DNA of 64,000 nt from Martelella alba (GTDB taxonomy: Bacteria; Pseudomonadota; Gammaproteobacteria; Enterobacterales; Enterobacteriaceae): contig NZ_SZPQ01000011.1 in NCBI RefSeq assembly GCF_005217455.1, positions 114,472 to 178,471 on the forward strand, written 5' to 3'. The notes under the pieces were generated by a model, which was given only the letters and a program-made list of their open reading frames with translations, was not told the DNA's origin and searched no databases. Below are positions 8,445-17,318 of this stretch, piece by piece. Position 1 is the first letter of the stretch; each line of letters opens with the position of its first letter. The position numbers and the translations under genes were made by a program.

Positions 8445-9716
8445 ATGCGCGCGGACGCTTCCTCCGCCATCCACTTTCTGCTCGCTTCGCGACAGTGCGA
8501 GTTGAATAATTTGCGCTATTTGCTGCAAAACGGCGAACGGGTTGGCAGTATCGGTTTGCTGGTGCACGCCCTGCAATGCGAACGCGGGGCGTCCAACCTC
8601 TATGTGTGTTCGGACGGAGCGCCATTCGTCGCCGAACTGGACCATCGCCAGCACGCCGTTGACGCGGCGCGAAACCCGGTGTTGGCGTCTTTGGCGCAGT
8701 TGGAAAAACAGGCCGCCGCGCTGCCGCAATCTTCCCGTCTGTTCAGCCAGGTGGCAAGCGTGCTGTATCCCCTTGGGCTGCTGCCGTCGTTGCGCCGGCA
8801 AATACGTGAGCGCACGGTTGCCCAGGCGCCGATGACGGCGTTTTTCGACGATATTATCCGTCACTTGCTGGCGCTGGTGTTTGAACTCACCGATAGTGCG
8901 GCCGAGCCGGCAGTGGCCCGTGCGTTGCTGGCCTTACACGCCTTCATGCAAGGTAAAGAATTCGCCGGTCAGGAAAGGGCGGCTGGGGCCGCCGCGTTTG
9001 CCGCCGGCCGGCATGACGAACAGATTTGCCGACGGCTCGCGGATCTTATCGACCGCCAGGAGCGCTGCTTCGCCATGTTCATTGATTTTGCCGATGAAGA
9101 AAATCGCCAAAAGTGGCGCGCCATGCGTGTTGACGGCCAATTCGAGCGAATGCGGCGGCTTTTGTGTACCGGCGCTACGGCTGCGGCGGATCAGGGTCTC
9201 TGCTGGTACACCGAGGCAAGCCGGCGCATCGACCAACTGAAACGTATCGAGGATGCGTTGGCGCAAACGGTCATGTCCTGTTGCCGTCAGGCTATTCGCG
9301 CCGCCGAACAAGCTTGTCAGGACCAGCAGGCCGATATTGAAACCCTGCTGCGCCGCCAGGATGACCGGCAGCCGGATTACGCGACGCTGTTAACCGGCGG
9401 AGAGGAGGAATGCGCGACCGGTGATTGGCTGTGCGGCGGCGCGCCTTTGCAATTGGGCCGGTCGCTGCTCGCGCTCATCCGCCGGCAAGATCGTCGACTA
9501 CAAGCGTTGGATCAGGAACTGGCCGTGCTGCGCGCCAGTCTGGATGAGCGTAAAAAAATTGAGCAAGCCAAAGGTTTTTTGATGCAGCACAGGGGATTGA
9601 GCGAAGAAGCCGCTTACCATACCTTGCGTCGGCTGGCGATGAATCAGAATAAAAAGATGGTTGATGTCGCCGCTGCGCTACTGACCGTCTCCGAGGTATG
9701 GCATACCGATTCCTGA
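8445..9716 (+). CDS. nasR: Nitrate/nitrite-responsive transcription antiterminator NasR
   Basis: A NIT sensor domain (about residues 15-300, all-helical, with a P-box-like helix around LLVHALQCERGASNLYV) is joined to a C-terminal ANTAR RNA-binding domain (LDERKKIEQAKGFLMQHRGL onward, about residues 355-415). In Klebsiella oxytoca NasR binds nitrate or nitrite and then the nasF leader RNA, preventing termination. The protein is about the family length (423 residues). GGGGGA lies eight bases before the ATG. The gene directly precedes a leader with a strong intrinsic terminator and a NasB-type nitrite reductase, the expected target. The 210 bp upstream, shared with the divergent lactone oxidase gene, hold both promoters, but I see no clear site. 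Confidence 0.92.
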   Translation: MRADASSAIHFLLASRQCELNNLRYLLQNGERVGSIGLLVHALQCERGASNLYVCSDGAPFVAELDHRQHAVDAARNPVLASLAQLEKQAAALPQSSRLFSQVASVLYPLGLLPSLRRQIRERTVAQAPMTAFFDDIIRHLLALVFELTDSAAEPAVARALLALHAFMQGKEFAGQERAAGAAAFAAGRHDEQICRRLADLIDRQERCFAMFIDFADEENRQKWRAMRVDGQFERMRRLLCTGATAAADQGLCWYTEASRRIDQLKRIEDALAQTVMSCCRQAIRAAEQACQDQQADIETLLRRQDDRQPDYATLLTGGEEECATGDWLCGGAPLQLGRSLLALIRRQDRRLQALDQELAVLRASLDERKKIEQAKGFLMQHRGLSEEAAYHTLRRLAMNQNKKMVDVAAALLTVSEVWHTDS

Positions 9717-9725
9717 CGGATACGT

Positions 9726-9754
9726 CGCGAGGCTACGCGGGCGTAAGCGTCGCG
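9726..9754 (+). promoter_or_regulatory. Possible upstream (1:2) hairpin of the nasB leader
   Basis: Ten bases after the nasR stop, CGCGA at 9726-9730 can pair with TCGCG at 9750-9754. Inside, GCTACG can pair with CGTA-A-GC across a four-base loop with one bulged A. ANTAR-controlled leaders usually have a hairpin like this upstream of the terminator stem, and NasR binds its loop. I could not match the consensus six-base loop with certainty, so the role is an inference from position. Confidence 0.35.
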
Positions 9755-9862
9755 GGCGGTTGATATTGTTCGCCGGGCCTCTTTAACGGCGGTTCGGCGG
9801 CGCGATTAAAATACGGGTTTCTTGCGGGCCAATGGCGGCGCGCGGGAAATCGAAGGGCAAAG

Positions 9863-9911
9863 GCGTCCATAATGATGCGAGCGATCGCAGGATTATGGAC
9901 GCTTTTTTTTT
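9863..9911 (+). terminator. Leader intrinsic terminator upstream of nasB, likely NasR-controlled
   Basis: GCGTCCATAAT (9863-9873) pairs perfectly over 11 bp with ATTATGGACGC (9892-9902) and is followed at once by nine T (9903-9911). The 18-base loop can fold further (GCGA/TCGC at 9877-9888). It lies between nasR and nasB, 62 bp before the nasB ATG, where an unconditional terminator would silence the gene. With an ANTAR antiterminator encoded just upstream, this is best read as the attenuator that NasR overcomes when nitrate or nitrite is present. Confidence 0.88.
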
Positions 9912-9973
9912 GCATGTTGCTGTCCGGACATTTCCATGACGGTGGAATGCTGTCGCGAAGTAAGGATTGAGGT

Positions 9974-12889
9974 ATGAACAAACCCGTTTTGATTGTTATC
10001 GGCCATGGCATGGTCGGTCATTATTTCCTCGAACAACTGGTGGAATATGATTTGCACCTTCGCTACCGGATTGTGGTATTCGGCGAGGAACCCCATCCGG
10101 CGTACGATCGTGTCCATTTGTCGGAGTATTTCAGCGGACGTAGCGCCCAATCGTTCTCGCTGGTTGCGCCAGGGTTTTTCGCGGAATACGGTATCGAACT
10201 GCGCACATCGTGCGAAATCGTCGCCATCGATCGGGTCCGGCATTGCGTCGCCGATGCCAATGGGGAGGAAACGGCTTATGAAAGATTGGTGATCGCCACC
10301 GGCTCCTATGCTTTCGTTCCACCTATTACCGGTAGTGATCGGGAAGGGTGTCTGGTCTATAGAACCCTTGGCGATCTTGATGCTATCGCGCTCAGGGCGC
10401 GGCGATCGGAGATAGGTGTCGTGATAGGCGGCGGTCTGCTGGGCCTGGAAGCGGCCAACGCCTTGCGGCAACTGGGTCTGGAAACCCATGTGGTGGAGTT
10501 CGCCCCCCGTTTAATGTCTTTGCAACTGGATGATGGCGGCGCGGCCATGCTGCGCAGGAAGATCGAAACCCTGGGCGTCAATGTGCATACCGGTAAAGAC
10601 ACCAGAGAGATAACTGTCGGCCATCAAGGCCGGTTGCGGCTGTGTTTCGCCGGCGGCGAAACACTGGATACCGATTTGGTGCTATTCTCCGCCGGGATTC
10701 GTCCCCGCGACCAACTGGCGCGGGCAAGCGGACTGACCCTTGGTCCGCGTGGCGGCGTTGTGATTGATGATGAGACGCGCACCTCAGACACGGCGATTTT
10801 CGCCATTGGCGAATGCGCGGTCTGGCATGGGCGGAATTTCGGCCTGGTGGCGCCGGGATACCAGATGGCGCGGACCGCCGCCGCCGTGCTGGCCGGGCGG
10901 GAAGGCGCCTTCCACGGAGCGGACATGAGCACCAAGCTCAAACTCCTCGGCGTTGATGTCGCCTCGTTAGGGGATTCCCTGGCAAAAACGCCCGGCAGCC
11001 AGTCTTATCAATGGACTGACGGTCCGCGGGAGATCTACAAGAACATCACCGTTTCCGCCGACGGTAAACAATTGCTTGGCGCCGTGTTGGTGGGTGATAG
11101 CAGCGATTATAGCGTGCTGTTGCAGATGATGCTTAATCGCACCGTCTTGCCCGAGCGGCCGGAAAGCCTGATTTTACCGGCGATGGAGCAAGGCGGCGTC
11201 AGGGCTTTTGGCGTGGCGGCCCTCCCTGGCGAGGCGCAGGTGTGCTCTTGCCATAATGTCAGCAAAGCGACTCTCTGCGCGGCCGTGAAAAACGGCTGCC
11301 GCGATCTCGCCTCGCTCAAGGCTCATACCCGGGCCGGTACCGGATGCGGCGGCTGCGTGTCTTTGGTCAAGCAGGTAATGGAATACCAGTTGGAACAATT
11401 GGGCGTCGAGGTGAACAAAGAGGTGTGCGAGCATTTCGCCTACACGCGTCAGGCGCTGTATCATCTTATTCGCGTCAATCATATCAGGACGTTTGAAGAA
11501 TTGATCGGCCGTTACGGTCATGGTATCGGTTGCGAAATTTGCAAACCGCTGGCGGGATCGATGCTGGCTTCCTGTTGGAATGAATATGCGCTCAATCCTC
11601 GGCATTTGCCCCTACAAGACACCAACGATCGCTACTTCGCCAATATGCAAAAAGACGGCACCTACTCGGTGGTGCCCCGTATCCCAGCCGGTGAAGTCAC
11701 TCCCGAGGGGTTAATCGCCATTGGTCGGGTGGCTCAACGCTACCAGCTTTACACCAAGGTGACCGGCGGTCAGCGGCTGGCGCTATTCGGCGCGCGACAG
11801 GAACAATTGCCCGCTATCTGGCGCGATCTTATCGCTGCGGGATTTGAAACCGGCCATGCTTACGGCAAATCCCTGCGGACGGTAAAATCCTGCGTCGGCT
11901 CTACCTGGTGCCGTTTCGGCGTTCAGGATTCCACCGCCCTGGCCATCCGGCTGGAAAATCGCTATAAGGGACTGCGTTCGCCCCATAAAATCAAGCTGGG
12001 GGTCTCCGGCTGTACGCGGGAATGCGCTGAGGCCCAGGGCAAGGATATCGGCATTATCGCAACCGATAAGGGTTGGAATCTCTATGTCTGTGGCAACGGC
12101 GGTATGAAGCCCCGGCATGCCGATCTGCTTGCCGGCGATCTTGATGAAGCCCAGCTTATCCGGATTATCGACCGGTTTCTGATGTTCTATATCCGTACCG
12201 CCGATCGGTTGCAGCGCACCAGCAACTGGTTGGATAACCTGGAGGGCGGCCTGGACTATCTGCGGCAAGTGATCCTGCAAGACAGTCTTGATATCGCCGA
12301 CGAGCTGGAGAAAGACATGCAGCGGGTAGCGGACAGTTATCAATGCGAATGGCGCGCGACGCTGTCGTCCCCGGACCGCTTGCCGTTGTTTCGGGCGTTC
12401 CTGAATAGCGATGTTCCCGATGAAGGGGTCGTGATGGTACCTGAGCGCGGGCAGTGTCGCCCGGCGCGTCCGGACGAGAAAAGCGCGGCGCCGCGGGCGA
12501 CTGGGGAAAACGAAAACGGGGTCTTGGACGAACTTTGGGTTGATGTCGGCAGTCTGGAGGACTTGCCGCCCAATGCCGGTATTGCCGCCCGATTGGGACG
12601 GCGGCAGATCGCCTTGTTTTATCTGCCCGGAGACCCTCGCCAGGTTTATGCGTTGGATAATCGGGAACCGGATAGCGGCGCCCATGTCTTGTCGCGGGGA
12701 ATTGTCGGGGATATCAATGGCGAGGCTGTGGTGATATCGCCGTTGCACAAGAAACGACTGCGTCTGCGGGATGGCGCCAGCCCGGATGATCCGGCCGTGC
12801 GGGTCGGCGTTTGGCCGGTGCGGCTGGAGCGGGGACGGGTATGGGTGGCGTCCCGGCCGGAAAGCGAGCCGACGTTGCCCCCCTGCTGA
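9974..12889 (+). CDS. nasB: Assimilatory-type NAD(P)H nitrite reductase, NirB-NirD fusion (NasB-like)
   Basis: Cytosolic siroheme enzyme reducing nitrite to ammonium, 971 residues. Order of domains: FAD/NAD(P)H pyridine-disulfide oxidoreductase (VIGHGMVGHYF at the N-terminus, GVVIGGGLLGLEAANAL near residue 150); a [2Fe-2S] BFD-like module (CSCHNV ... TGCGGC, near residues 415-460); a second BFD-like module (GIGCEICKP); the nitrite/sulfite reductase core with siroheme-4Fe4S ligands CVGSTWC and CTREC (near residues 640-690); and a C-terminal Rieske-like NirD domain without cluster ligands (about residues 855-965). This fusion is typical of Klebsiella NasB, whereas E. coli has separate NirB and NirD. 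No nasF/E/D/C/A genes flank it, so here NasR seems to control nitrite reduction only. Confidence 0.93.
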   Translation: MNKPVLIVIGHGMVGHYFLEQLVEYDLHLRYRIVVFGEEPHPAYDRVHLSEYFSGRSAQSFSLVAPGFFAEYGIELRTSCEIVAIDRVRHCVADANGEETAYERLVIATGSYAFVPPITGSDREGCLVYRTLGDLDAIALRARRSEIGVVIGGGLLGLEAANALRQLGLETHVVEFAPRLMSLQLDDGGAAMLRRKIETLGVNVHTGKDTREITVGHQGRLRLCFAGGETLDTDLVLFSAGIRPRDQLARASGLTLGPRGGVVIDDETRTSDTAIFAIGECAVWHGRNFGLVAPGYQMARTAAAVLAGREGAFHGADMSTKLKLLGVDVASLGDSLAKTPGSQSYQWTDGPREIYKNITVSADGKQLLGAVLVGDSSDYSVLLQMMLNRTVLPERPESLILPAMEQGGVRAFGVAALPGEAQVCSCHNVSKATLCAAVKNGCRDLASLKAHTRAGTGCGGCVSLVKQVMEYQLEQLGVEVNKEVCEHFAYTRQALYHLIRVNHIRTFEELIGRYGHGIGCEICKPLAGSMLASCWNEYALNPRHLPLQDTNDRYFANMQKDGTYSVVPRIPAGEVTPEGLIAIGRVAQRYQLYTKVTGGQRLALFGARQEQLPAIWRDLIAAGFETGHAYGKSLRTVKSCVGSTWCRFGVQDSTALAIRLENRYKGLRSPHKIKLGVSGCTRECAEAQGKDIGIIATDKGWNLYVCGNGGMKPRHADLLAGDLDEAQLIRIIDRFLMFYIRTADRLQRTSNWLDNLEGGLDYLRQVILQDSLDIADELEKDMQRVADSYQCEWRATLSSPDRLPLFRAFLNSDVPDEGVVMVPERGQCRPARPDEKSAAPRATGENENGVLDELWVDVGSLEDLPPNAGIAARLGRRQIALFYLPGDPRQVYALDNREPDSGAHVLSRGIVGDINGEAVVISPLHKKRLRLRDGASPDDPAVRVGVWPVRLERGRVWVASRPESEPTLPPC

Positions 12890-12904
12890 TAAAGGAATAC
12901 GTCT

Positions 12905-12932
12905 GTTCCCAGAGGGGAGTACCCTTGGGAAC
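12905..12932. terminator. Strong hairpin between convergent nasB and narL
   Basis: GTTCCCA (12905-12911) pairs with TGGGAAC (12926-12932), and inside it AGGG (12913-12916) pairs with CCCT (12922-12925) around a five-base loop. It lies 16 bp past the nasB stop and 100 bp past the narL stop on the other strand. There is no T-run on either side, so it may be a weak or factor-assisted bidirectional terminator. Confidence 0.45.
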
Positions 12933-13033
12933 GGCGTGGCGGAGACCCGGTTTGCCGCCAGGGTATAGCCATCGCCTCACCGGCCACGGAGCGCCGGGCA
13001 CGCTGTCCGGCGACAGGTCTGGGATGGCGGGCG

Positions 13034-13684
13034 CTAAAGCGGACGGTTTTGCAGCGCCCATACGGCCGCTTCCACTCGCGACTTCAGTTTCATTTTCTTA
13101 AGCAGATGCTTGACATGCACTTTCACCGTGCTTTCGGTGATGTCCAGTTTGCGGGCGATCAGTTTGTTTGACAGACCATGGGCGATAAGCCTCAGGATAT
13201 CCCTTTCCCTGGGCGTTAAAGCGAGCACATCCCGTTCGGCGCCCGGACGGTTTTCACGCAATCCGGCGGCCAGCACCGGCATTAATGCCGCGCTAAGCAC
13301 CATTTTGCCGGCCGCCGCCTGCCGCAGCGAGTCCAGTAAATCCTCCGGCTCCATGTCTTTTAACAAGTATCCGTCCGCTCCCCGCTTGATGGCGGTAATC
13401 ACGTCGTCTTCATGATCGGATACGCTGAAAACCACGATGCGCCCCGACAACGGGATACGGCGCATTTTATCCAGCGTATCCAGGCCATTCAGGCCCGGCA
13501 TATTCAAATCCAGCAAAATCAGATCGGGGTCCAGTTCTTCGGCCAGCCGGACCCCTTGTTCCCCGTTGGTGGCTTCGGCGACCACTTTCAGACCGCCATC
13601 CAGACTAATGAGTTGTTTGACTCCGCTGCGTAGCATGGGGTGATCATCAATCAGCAGAATAGTGGCGATCTCGTGTTCGTACAT
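13034..13684 (-). CDS. narL: Nitrate/nitrite response regulator NarL
   Basis: Two-component response regulator, 216 residues. The receiver domain has acidic pocket residues in LLIDDHPML, the phospho-acceptor Asp in [20 protein letters not shown] (near residue 60), and the conserved Lys in YLLKDMEP. The C-terminal LuxR-type helix-turn-helix ([20 protein letters not shown], then [20 protein letters not shown]) is nearly identical to E. coli NarL from memory. AGGAG lies seven bases before the ATG. It follows narX by 42 bp, forming narXL, and is divergent from narK-narGHJI, its presumed main target. NarL rather than NarP is supported by the partnership with NarX. Confidence 0.93.
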   Translation of the reverse strand: MYEHEIATILLIDDHPMLRSGVKQLISLDGGLKVVAEATNGEQGVRLAEELDPDLILLDLNMPGLNGLDTLDKMRRIPLSGRIVVFSVSDHEDDVITAIKRGADGYLLKDMEPEDLLDSLRQAAAGKMVLSAALMPVLAAGLRENRPGAERDVLALTPRERDILRLIAHGLSNKLIARKLDITESTVKVHVKHLLKKMKLKSRVEAAVWALQNRPL

Positions 13685-13726
13685 ATTCGGCTCCTGTAGG
13701 GGGCATACCGGCGTATCCGAGCCGGC

Positions 13727-15535
13727 TCATTTGGACATACCCGTCCATGAATGTAGTGCCGTCTGCATGGTCTCGACGATAATCATGATGTCGGTTCCGC
13801 CATCCGGCGGATGGCGGAACTGGCATCGTCCGGGCAGGCTGGCGGCGCGATCTTGCATGATCATCAGTCCGTAATGGTGCGGCCGCGCCTGCTCGTCCGG
13901 CAAGCCGCAACCGTTATCACGGATACTCAAGACCACGTCATTTTCACGGTGGTAGGCCGAGATGGCCACCCGATCGGCCTGCGCGTGCTTAACGATATTG
14001 GTCAGCGCCTCGCGGGCGATATGCGCAAGATGAATGACCTGGTGGGGCGTAAACGTACCGGCCGGCAACTGATAATCCAGTCCGATGCGAAATCCAAGCT
14101 TATTGGAGAACTCATCCGCCATGTTTTTTAATGCCGCGCGCAGGCCGGGTTCAGCCATTCCCAGCCGAAAAGTGGTCAACAATTCCCTTAGTTGTCGGTA
14201 GGCGGTATTCAGTTCTTCACGCATTTGCTGCATCAGGATTTTGTTGTCCGTGGTCGTGTCGCGGCTTTGCATCTGTAGGCAACTGATTTGCAGTTTCAGG
14301 CAGGAGAGCGATTGGGCGATGCTGTCGTGCAATTCCGCGGCGATGGCCGTTCGTTCCGCCATCACCAGCATATGCTGCCGCTGTTCGGATTGACGCTCCA
14401 GCGCCAGAGTACTGGTGAATTGCTCCATTAGCGTATCCATCAGTCGTTGCTGCTGTTCATCCAGCGATTGCCCCGCCGGTCGCCGGGCCAGTACCAGCCC
14501 ATAATCGCCAAGCTTGTCCTGCAAGCGCCAGCTTAACGGCTCAAACCCCCTCTCAGCGGCGCCGGCCGGCGTTATCGGACTCATCGCCGCGGCATAAGCC
14601 GGCGGCTCTGGCTCATCGACCAACTCGTCATCGTTGTTTTCATACAGTTTAATTCGGATCTCCCGCAGCGGCGTGAAGGCCGGCAATTCCTCCAGAACCG
14701 GCATCAACCGCCGTATTACCGGTTGGTTGTCGTGTAATTGGCGGCTGGCCCGGTACAGATAGTCCAGCACCTGATTTTTACGTTGCAGGTCGGCGGTTTT
14801 TTCCGTTACCCGCTGCTCCAGCTCCGCATACATTTGCGACAACGATGCCGACATGCTATTTAGCGTCTGGCCCAGCAAATCCATTTCATGTCGTCCTTGC
14901 CGTCCCTGGCCGGCCGGCAGAGGATAACGCTGGCTGAAATCCCCGCCGGCCACCGCGTCGGCCTGCCGCAACAGACGTCGCCATGGCTCCAGTAAACGGC
15001 GGCGCAGAAAGATGATAGTGACCAGCAATACTGCCATACTGAGAGCGATGGCCACTTTCTGCACCAATGCCACCAACATCAGCCGCCGTTCGGTTTGATG
15101 TTCGATGGCGGACACCAACGTATCCAGACGGCGGACAAACTCCGCCACATCATCCGCCGCGTCCGAGGGCCGTCTGGCATTGAGCAACCGGGGCCGCAAC
15201 CGTTCAAGCCAATAGCTTCGCACCGCCAGGTATTGTCCGGCCAATTGTTCCCGCCGCACCGGTTGGCGCAGATCGGCGCTGAGTTGATCCCGTTCCAGTT
15301 CGTTTAACAACGGCCGGCTGTCAGGCCCGAGCGGCAGACGCGACAGTAACCGGTAGCTCTGCATCCGTAACGAACCGGCTTTATTGATGGCGTGGGCGTT
15401 GCCCTGCATACTTTCCGCCAGCCACAGGGATAGCGCCATGCCGCCGATGCCGAGCAGGCTTAAGGCAACCATCAGTACAGTCACCTGACGGACAATGGAA
15501 AACGGCGCCCGAACGGGTTTTAGCATAATAGGCAT
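13727..15535 (-). CDS. narX: Nitrate/nitrite sensor histidine kinase NarX
   Basis: Membrane sensor kinase of 602 residues. TM1 (about residues 17-36) is followed by the periplasmic nitrate-binding P-box (GNAHAINKAGSLRMQSYRLL), then TM2 near residues 155-175, a HAMP region, a GAF-like central module, the HPK7-type H-box (AIAAELHDSIAQSLSCLKLQ, near residue 400) and a HATPase domain (LTNIVKHAQ, IRDNGCGLP). It phosphorylates or dephosphorylates NarL in response to nitrate and nitrite. The ATG at 15535 has GGAG five bases upstream; an ATG three codons later (15526) also has a usable signal. It is the first gene of narXL and is divergent from narK. Confidence 0.93.
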   Translation of the reverse strand: MPIMLKPVRAPFSIVRQVTVLMVALSLLGIGGMALSLWLAESMQGNAHAINKAGSLRMQSYRLLSRLPLGPDSRPLLNELERDQLSADLRQPVRREQLAGQYLAVRSYWLERLRPRLLNARRPSDAADDVAEFVRRLDTLVSAIEHQTERRLMLVALVQKVAIALSMAVLLVTIIFLRRRLLEPWRRLLRQADAVAGGDFSQRYPLPAGQGRQGRHEMDLLGQTLNSMSASLSQMYAELEQRVTEKTADLQRKNQVLDYLYRASRQLHDNQPVIRRLMPVLEELPAFTPLREIRIKLYENNDDELVDEPEPPAYAAAMSPITPAGAAERGFEPLSWRLQDKLGDYGLVLARRPAGQSLDEQQQRLMDTLMEQFTSTLALERQSEQRQHMLVMAERTAIAAELHDSIAQSLSCLKLQISCLQMQSRDTTTDNKILMQQMREELNTAYRQLRELLTTFRLGMAEPGLRAALKNMADEFSNKLGFRIGLDYQLPAGTFTPHQVIHLAHIAREALTNIVKHAQADRVAISAYHRENDVVLSIRDNGCGLPDEQARPHHYGLMIMQDRAASLPGRCQFRHPPDGGTDIMIIVETMQTALHSWTGMSK

Positions 15536-15613
15536 CCTGTCTCCGATTTGGCATTGGCGCTGGCGCGCAGGCGCGCCAGCGGCTATTGTTCATGATCGGC
15601 CCGAATTACCCCA

Positions 15614-15629
15614 TACTCCTTAGGGAGTA
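15614..15629. promoter_or_regulatory. NarL/NarP 7-2-7 binding site in the narX-narK intergenic region
   Basis: TACTCCT at 15614-15620 matches the NarL heptamer TACYYMT. Two bases later GGGAGTA (15623-15629) is the inverted heptamer with one mismatch. The 7-2-7 spacing is the preferred NarL/NarP arrangement. It lies 78 bp upstream of narX and about 195 bp upstream of the proposed narK start point. The 326-bp gap (15536-15861) also holds the FNR promoter; I see no gene in it. Confidence 0.65.
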
Positions 15630-15776
15630 CCCCCAAATCGCCGCCGGCATGAATTTTGTCCTCCCTGATAACCAGACAGTTTATAACTCTATAACTAATA
15701 GGGTTTTACCGCCGTCATATTGCTACCCCAAAAGTGGCTGATGGTCGAATGGGCTCTTTTCCTCGATGACTTTCCC

Positions 15777-15818
15777 TTGATTTATATCAACTTGCCAGCG
15801 ATCGGCTATGCCTAGGGT
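15777..15818 (+). promoter_or_regulatory. FNR-dependent promoter of narK-narGHJI
   Basis: TTGATTTATATCAA (15777-15790) is an exact match to the FNR consensus TTGAT-N4-ATCAA. TAGGGT at 15813-15818 keeps the three most conserved -10 positions and is spaced so that the FNR site centres about 41.5 bp before a start near 15825, the class II arrangement. The narK ATG is at 15862. This predicts induction without oxygen, with nitrate control from NarL sites upstream. Confidence 0.85.
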
Positions 15819-15861
15819 GACAGCAGATAACCACAATTACCCCACCCTCAGCGAGGTTGAT

Positions 15862-17280
15862 ATGCATTCTTTTTTCTCCAGCGCCGACGCGGCAAGTGGT
15901 GCCGTTATCCAGGAATGGCAACCGGAACAACCGGAATTCTGGCATAACCGCGGACGGCGAATTGCCCGGCGTAATCTCTGGATTTCCATCTACTGCCTAT
16001 TGTTGGCCTTTTGTGTTTGGATGCTGTTTAGCGCCGTTGCGGTCAACCTTGCCAAGGTCGGGTTTCATTTTACCACCGACCAATTGTTTTTACTTACCGC
16101 GTTGCCGGCGGTATCGGGCGCTATCCTGCGCGTACCCTATTCATTTATGGTGCCTTTGGTGGGCGGACGGCGCTGGACGGCGCTTAGCACGCTGTTTATG
16201 GTGATCCCCTGCTTGTGGCTGGGAATAGCTGTTCAGCATCCCGATACGCCCTTTGGCGTGTTCGTGGTGATCTCGCTCTTGTGCGGTTTCGCCGGCGCCA
16301 ATTTTGCCTCAAGTATGGCCAATATCAGTTTCTTTTACCCGAAAAGTATGCAGGGCGGCGCGCTGGGACTGAATGGCGGCATGGGTAATCTGGGGGTCAG
16401 CGTGATGCAATTGGCCGCGCCCTTGGCGATATCATGGTCGATGTTCGCCGTGTTCGGCGCCGATGGCCGTCCTCAGCCGGACGGTTCCGTGCTATGGCTG
16501 GAAAATGCCGCCTGGATCTGGGTGCCTTTACTGGTCATCGGCACGTTGGCGGCCTGGTTCGGCATGAACGATTTGGCGGCTTCCCGGGCGTCGTTGCCGC
16601 AGCAACTGAGGGTGCTCAAACGCGGCCATATGTGGATTCTGAGTGTGCTTTACCTCGCGACCTTTGGTTCATTCATCGGTTTTTCCGCTGGATTCGCGCT
16701 GTTATCCAAGACGCAGTTCCCCGCCACGGAGATTTTGCGCTACGCCTTTTTCGGACCTTTCATCGGCGCGCTGGCGCGTTCGTTGGGGGGTGTCTTATCC
16801 GATCGGTTCGGCGGTATTCGGGTGACGCTGGCGAACTTTGTGCTGATGGGTCTTTTTGCCGGTTTACTGTTTCTCACTCTGCCCACCGACGGACAGGGCG
16901 GGTCATTCCCGGCGTTTCTCACCCTGTTCATGCTGCTTTTTCTGACCGCCGGACTGGGTAGCGGGTCCACCTTTCAAATGATCACCGTCATCCTTCGTCG
17001 ATTGGCGGTCAACCGAATCAAGGCGGCGGGCGGCGGCGAGGAGGACGCGCAAAGGACGGCCAACACGGAATCCGCCGCCGCATTGGGATTTATCTCGGCC
17101 ATCGGCGCCGCGGGGGGATTTTTTATTCCCCAGGCGTTCGGTGTTTCCTTGAAGCTGACCGGCTCGCCGGCCGGGGCGATGAAAATATTCCTGATCTTCT
17201 ACGTGATTTGCATTCTGATTACCTGGCTTATTTACGGTCGCAATATCGATAAAGGGATGGCAACTCGCCGGCCGCAGTAA
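15862..17280 (+). CDS. narK: Nitrate/nitrite transporter NarK
   Basis: Major facilitator superfamily antiporter (nitrate in, nitrite out) with 12 predicted membrane helices in 472 residues. The nitrate-signature stretches are present (GFAGANFASSMANISFFYP and GGMGNLGVSVMQL), and the N-terminus ASGAVIQEWQPEQPEFWHNR aligns with E. coli NarK. I chose the ATG at 15862 because GAGG lies five bases upstream and the alignment begins here; an ATG 18 codons earlier (15808) would fall before the expected transcript start. It is followed by narG after 38 bp, so narKGHJI looks like one operon, which supplies nitrate to the cytoplasmic active site of NarG and removes nitrite. Confidence 0.94.
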   Translation: MHSFFSSADAASGAVIQEWQPEQPEFWHNRGRRIARRNLWISIYCLLLAFCVWMLFSAVAVNLAKVGFHFTTDQLFLLTALPAVSGAILRVPYSFMVPLVGGRRWTALSTLFMVIPCLWLGIAVQHPDTPFGVFVVISLLCGFAGANFASSMANISFFYPKSMQGGALGLNGGMGNLGVSVMQLAAPLAISWSMFAVFGADGRPQPDGSVLWLENAAWIWVPLLVIGTLAAWFGMNDLAASRASLPQQLRVLKRGHMWILSVLYLATFGSFIGFSAGFALLSKTQFPATEILRYAFFGPFIGALARSLGGVLSDRFGGIRVTLANFVLMGLFAGLLFLTLPTDGQGGSFPAFLTLFMLLFLTAGLGSGSTFQMITVILRRLAVNRIKAAGGGEEDAQRTANTESAAALGFISAIGAAGGFFIPQAFGVSLKLTGSPAGAMKIFLIFYVICILITWLIYGRNIDKGMATRRPQ

Positions 17281-17318
17281 ACCCCGGTCATTTTTTGGCC
17301 CGCCACCAGGAGTGAACG

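Noticed and set aside
9724..9911. The nasB leader as a classical riboswitch
   Set aside because: The terminator is better explained by the ANTAR antiterminator encoded just upstream; no known aptamer was recognised.
11783..12748. Long open frame (about 320 codons) on the minus strand inside nasB
   Set aside because: It is antisense to the reductase core and NirD domain, has no family motif and arises from GC-rich codon bias. Many similar frames lie opposite narG, oqxB, feoB, zraS and others.
13034..13684. Assignment as NarP
   Set aside because: The gene follows narX in an operon and the C-terminal domain is nearly that of NarL; NarP is normally encoded alone.
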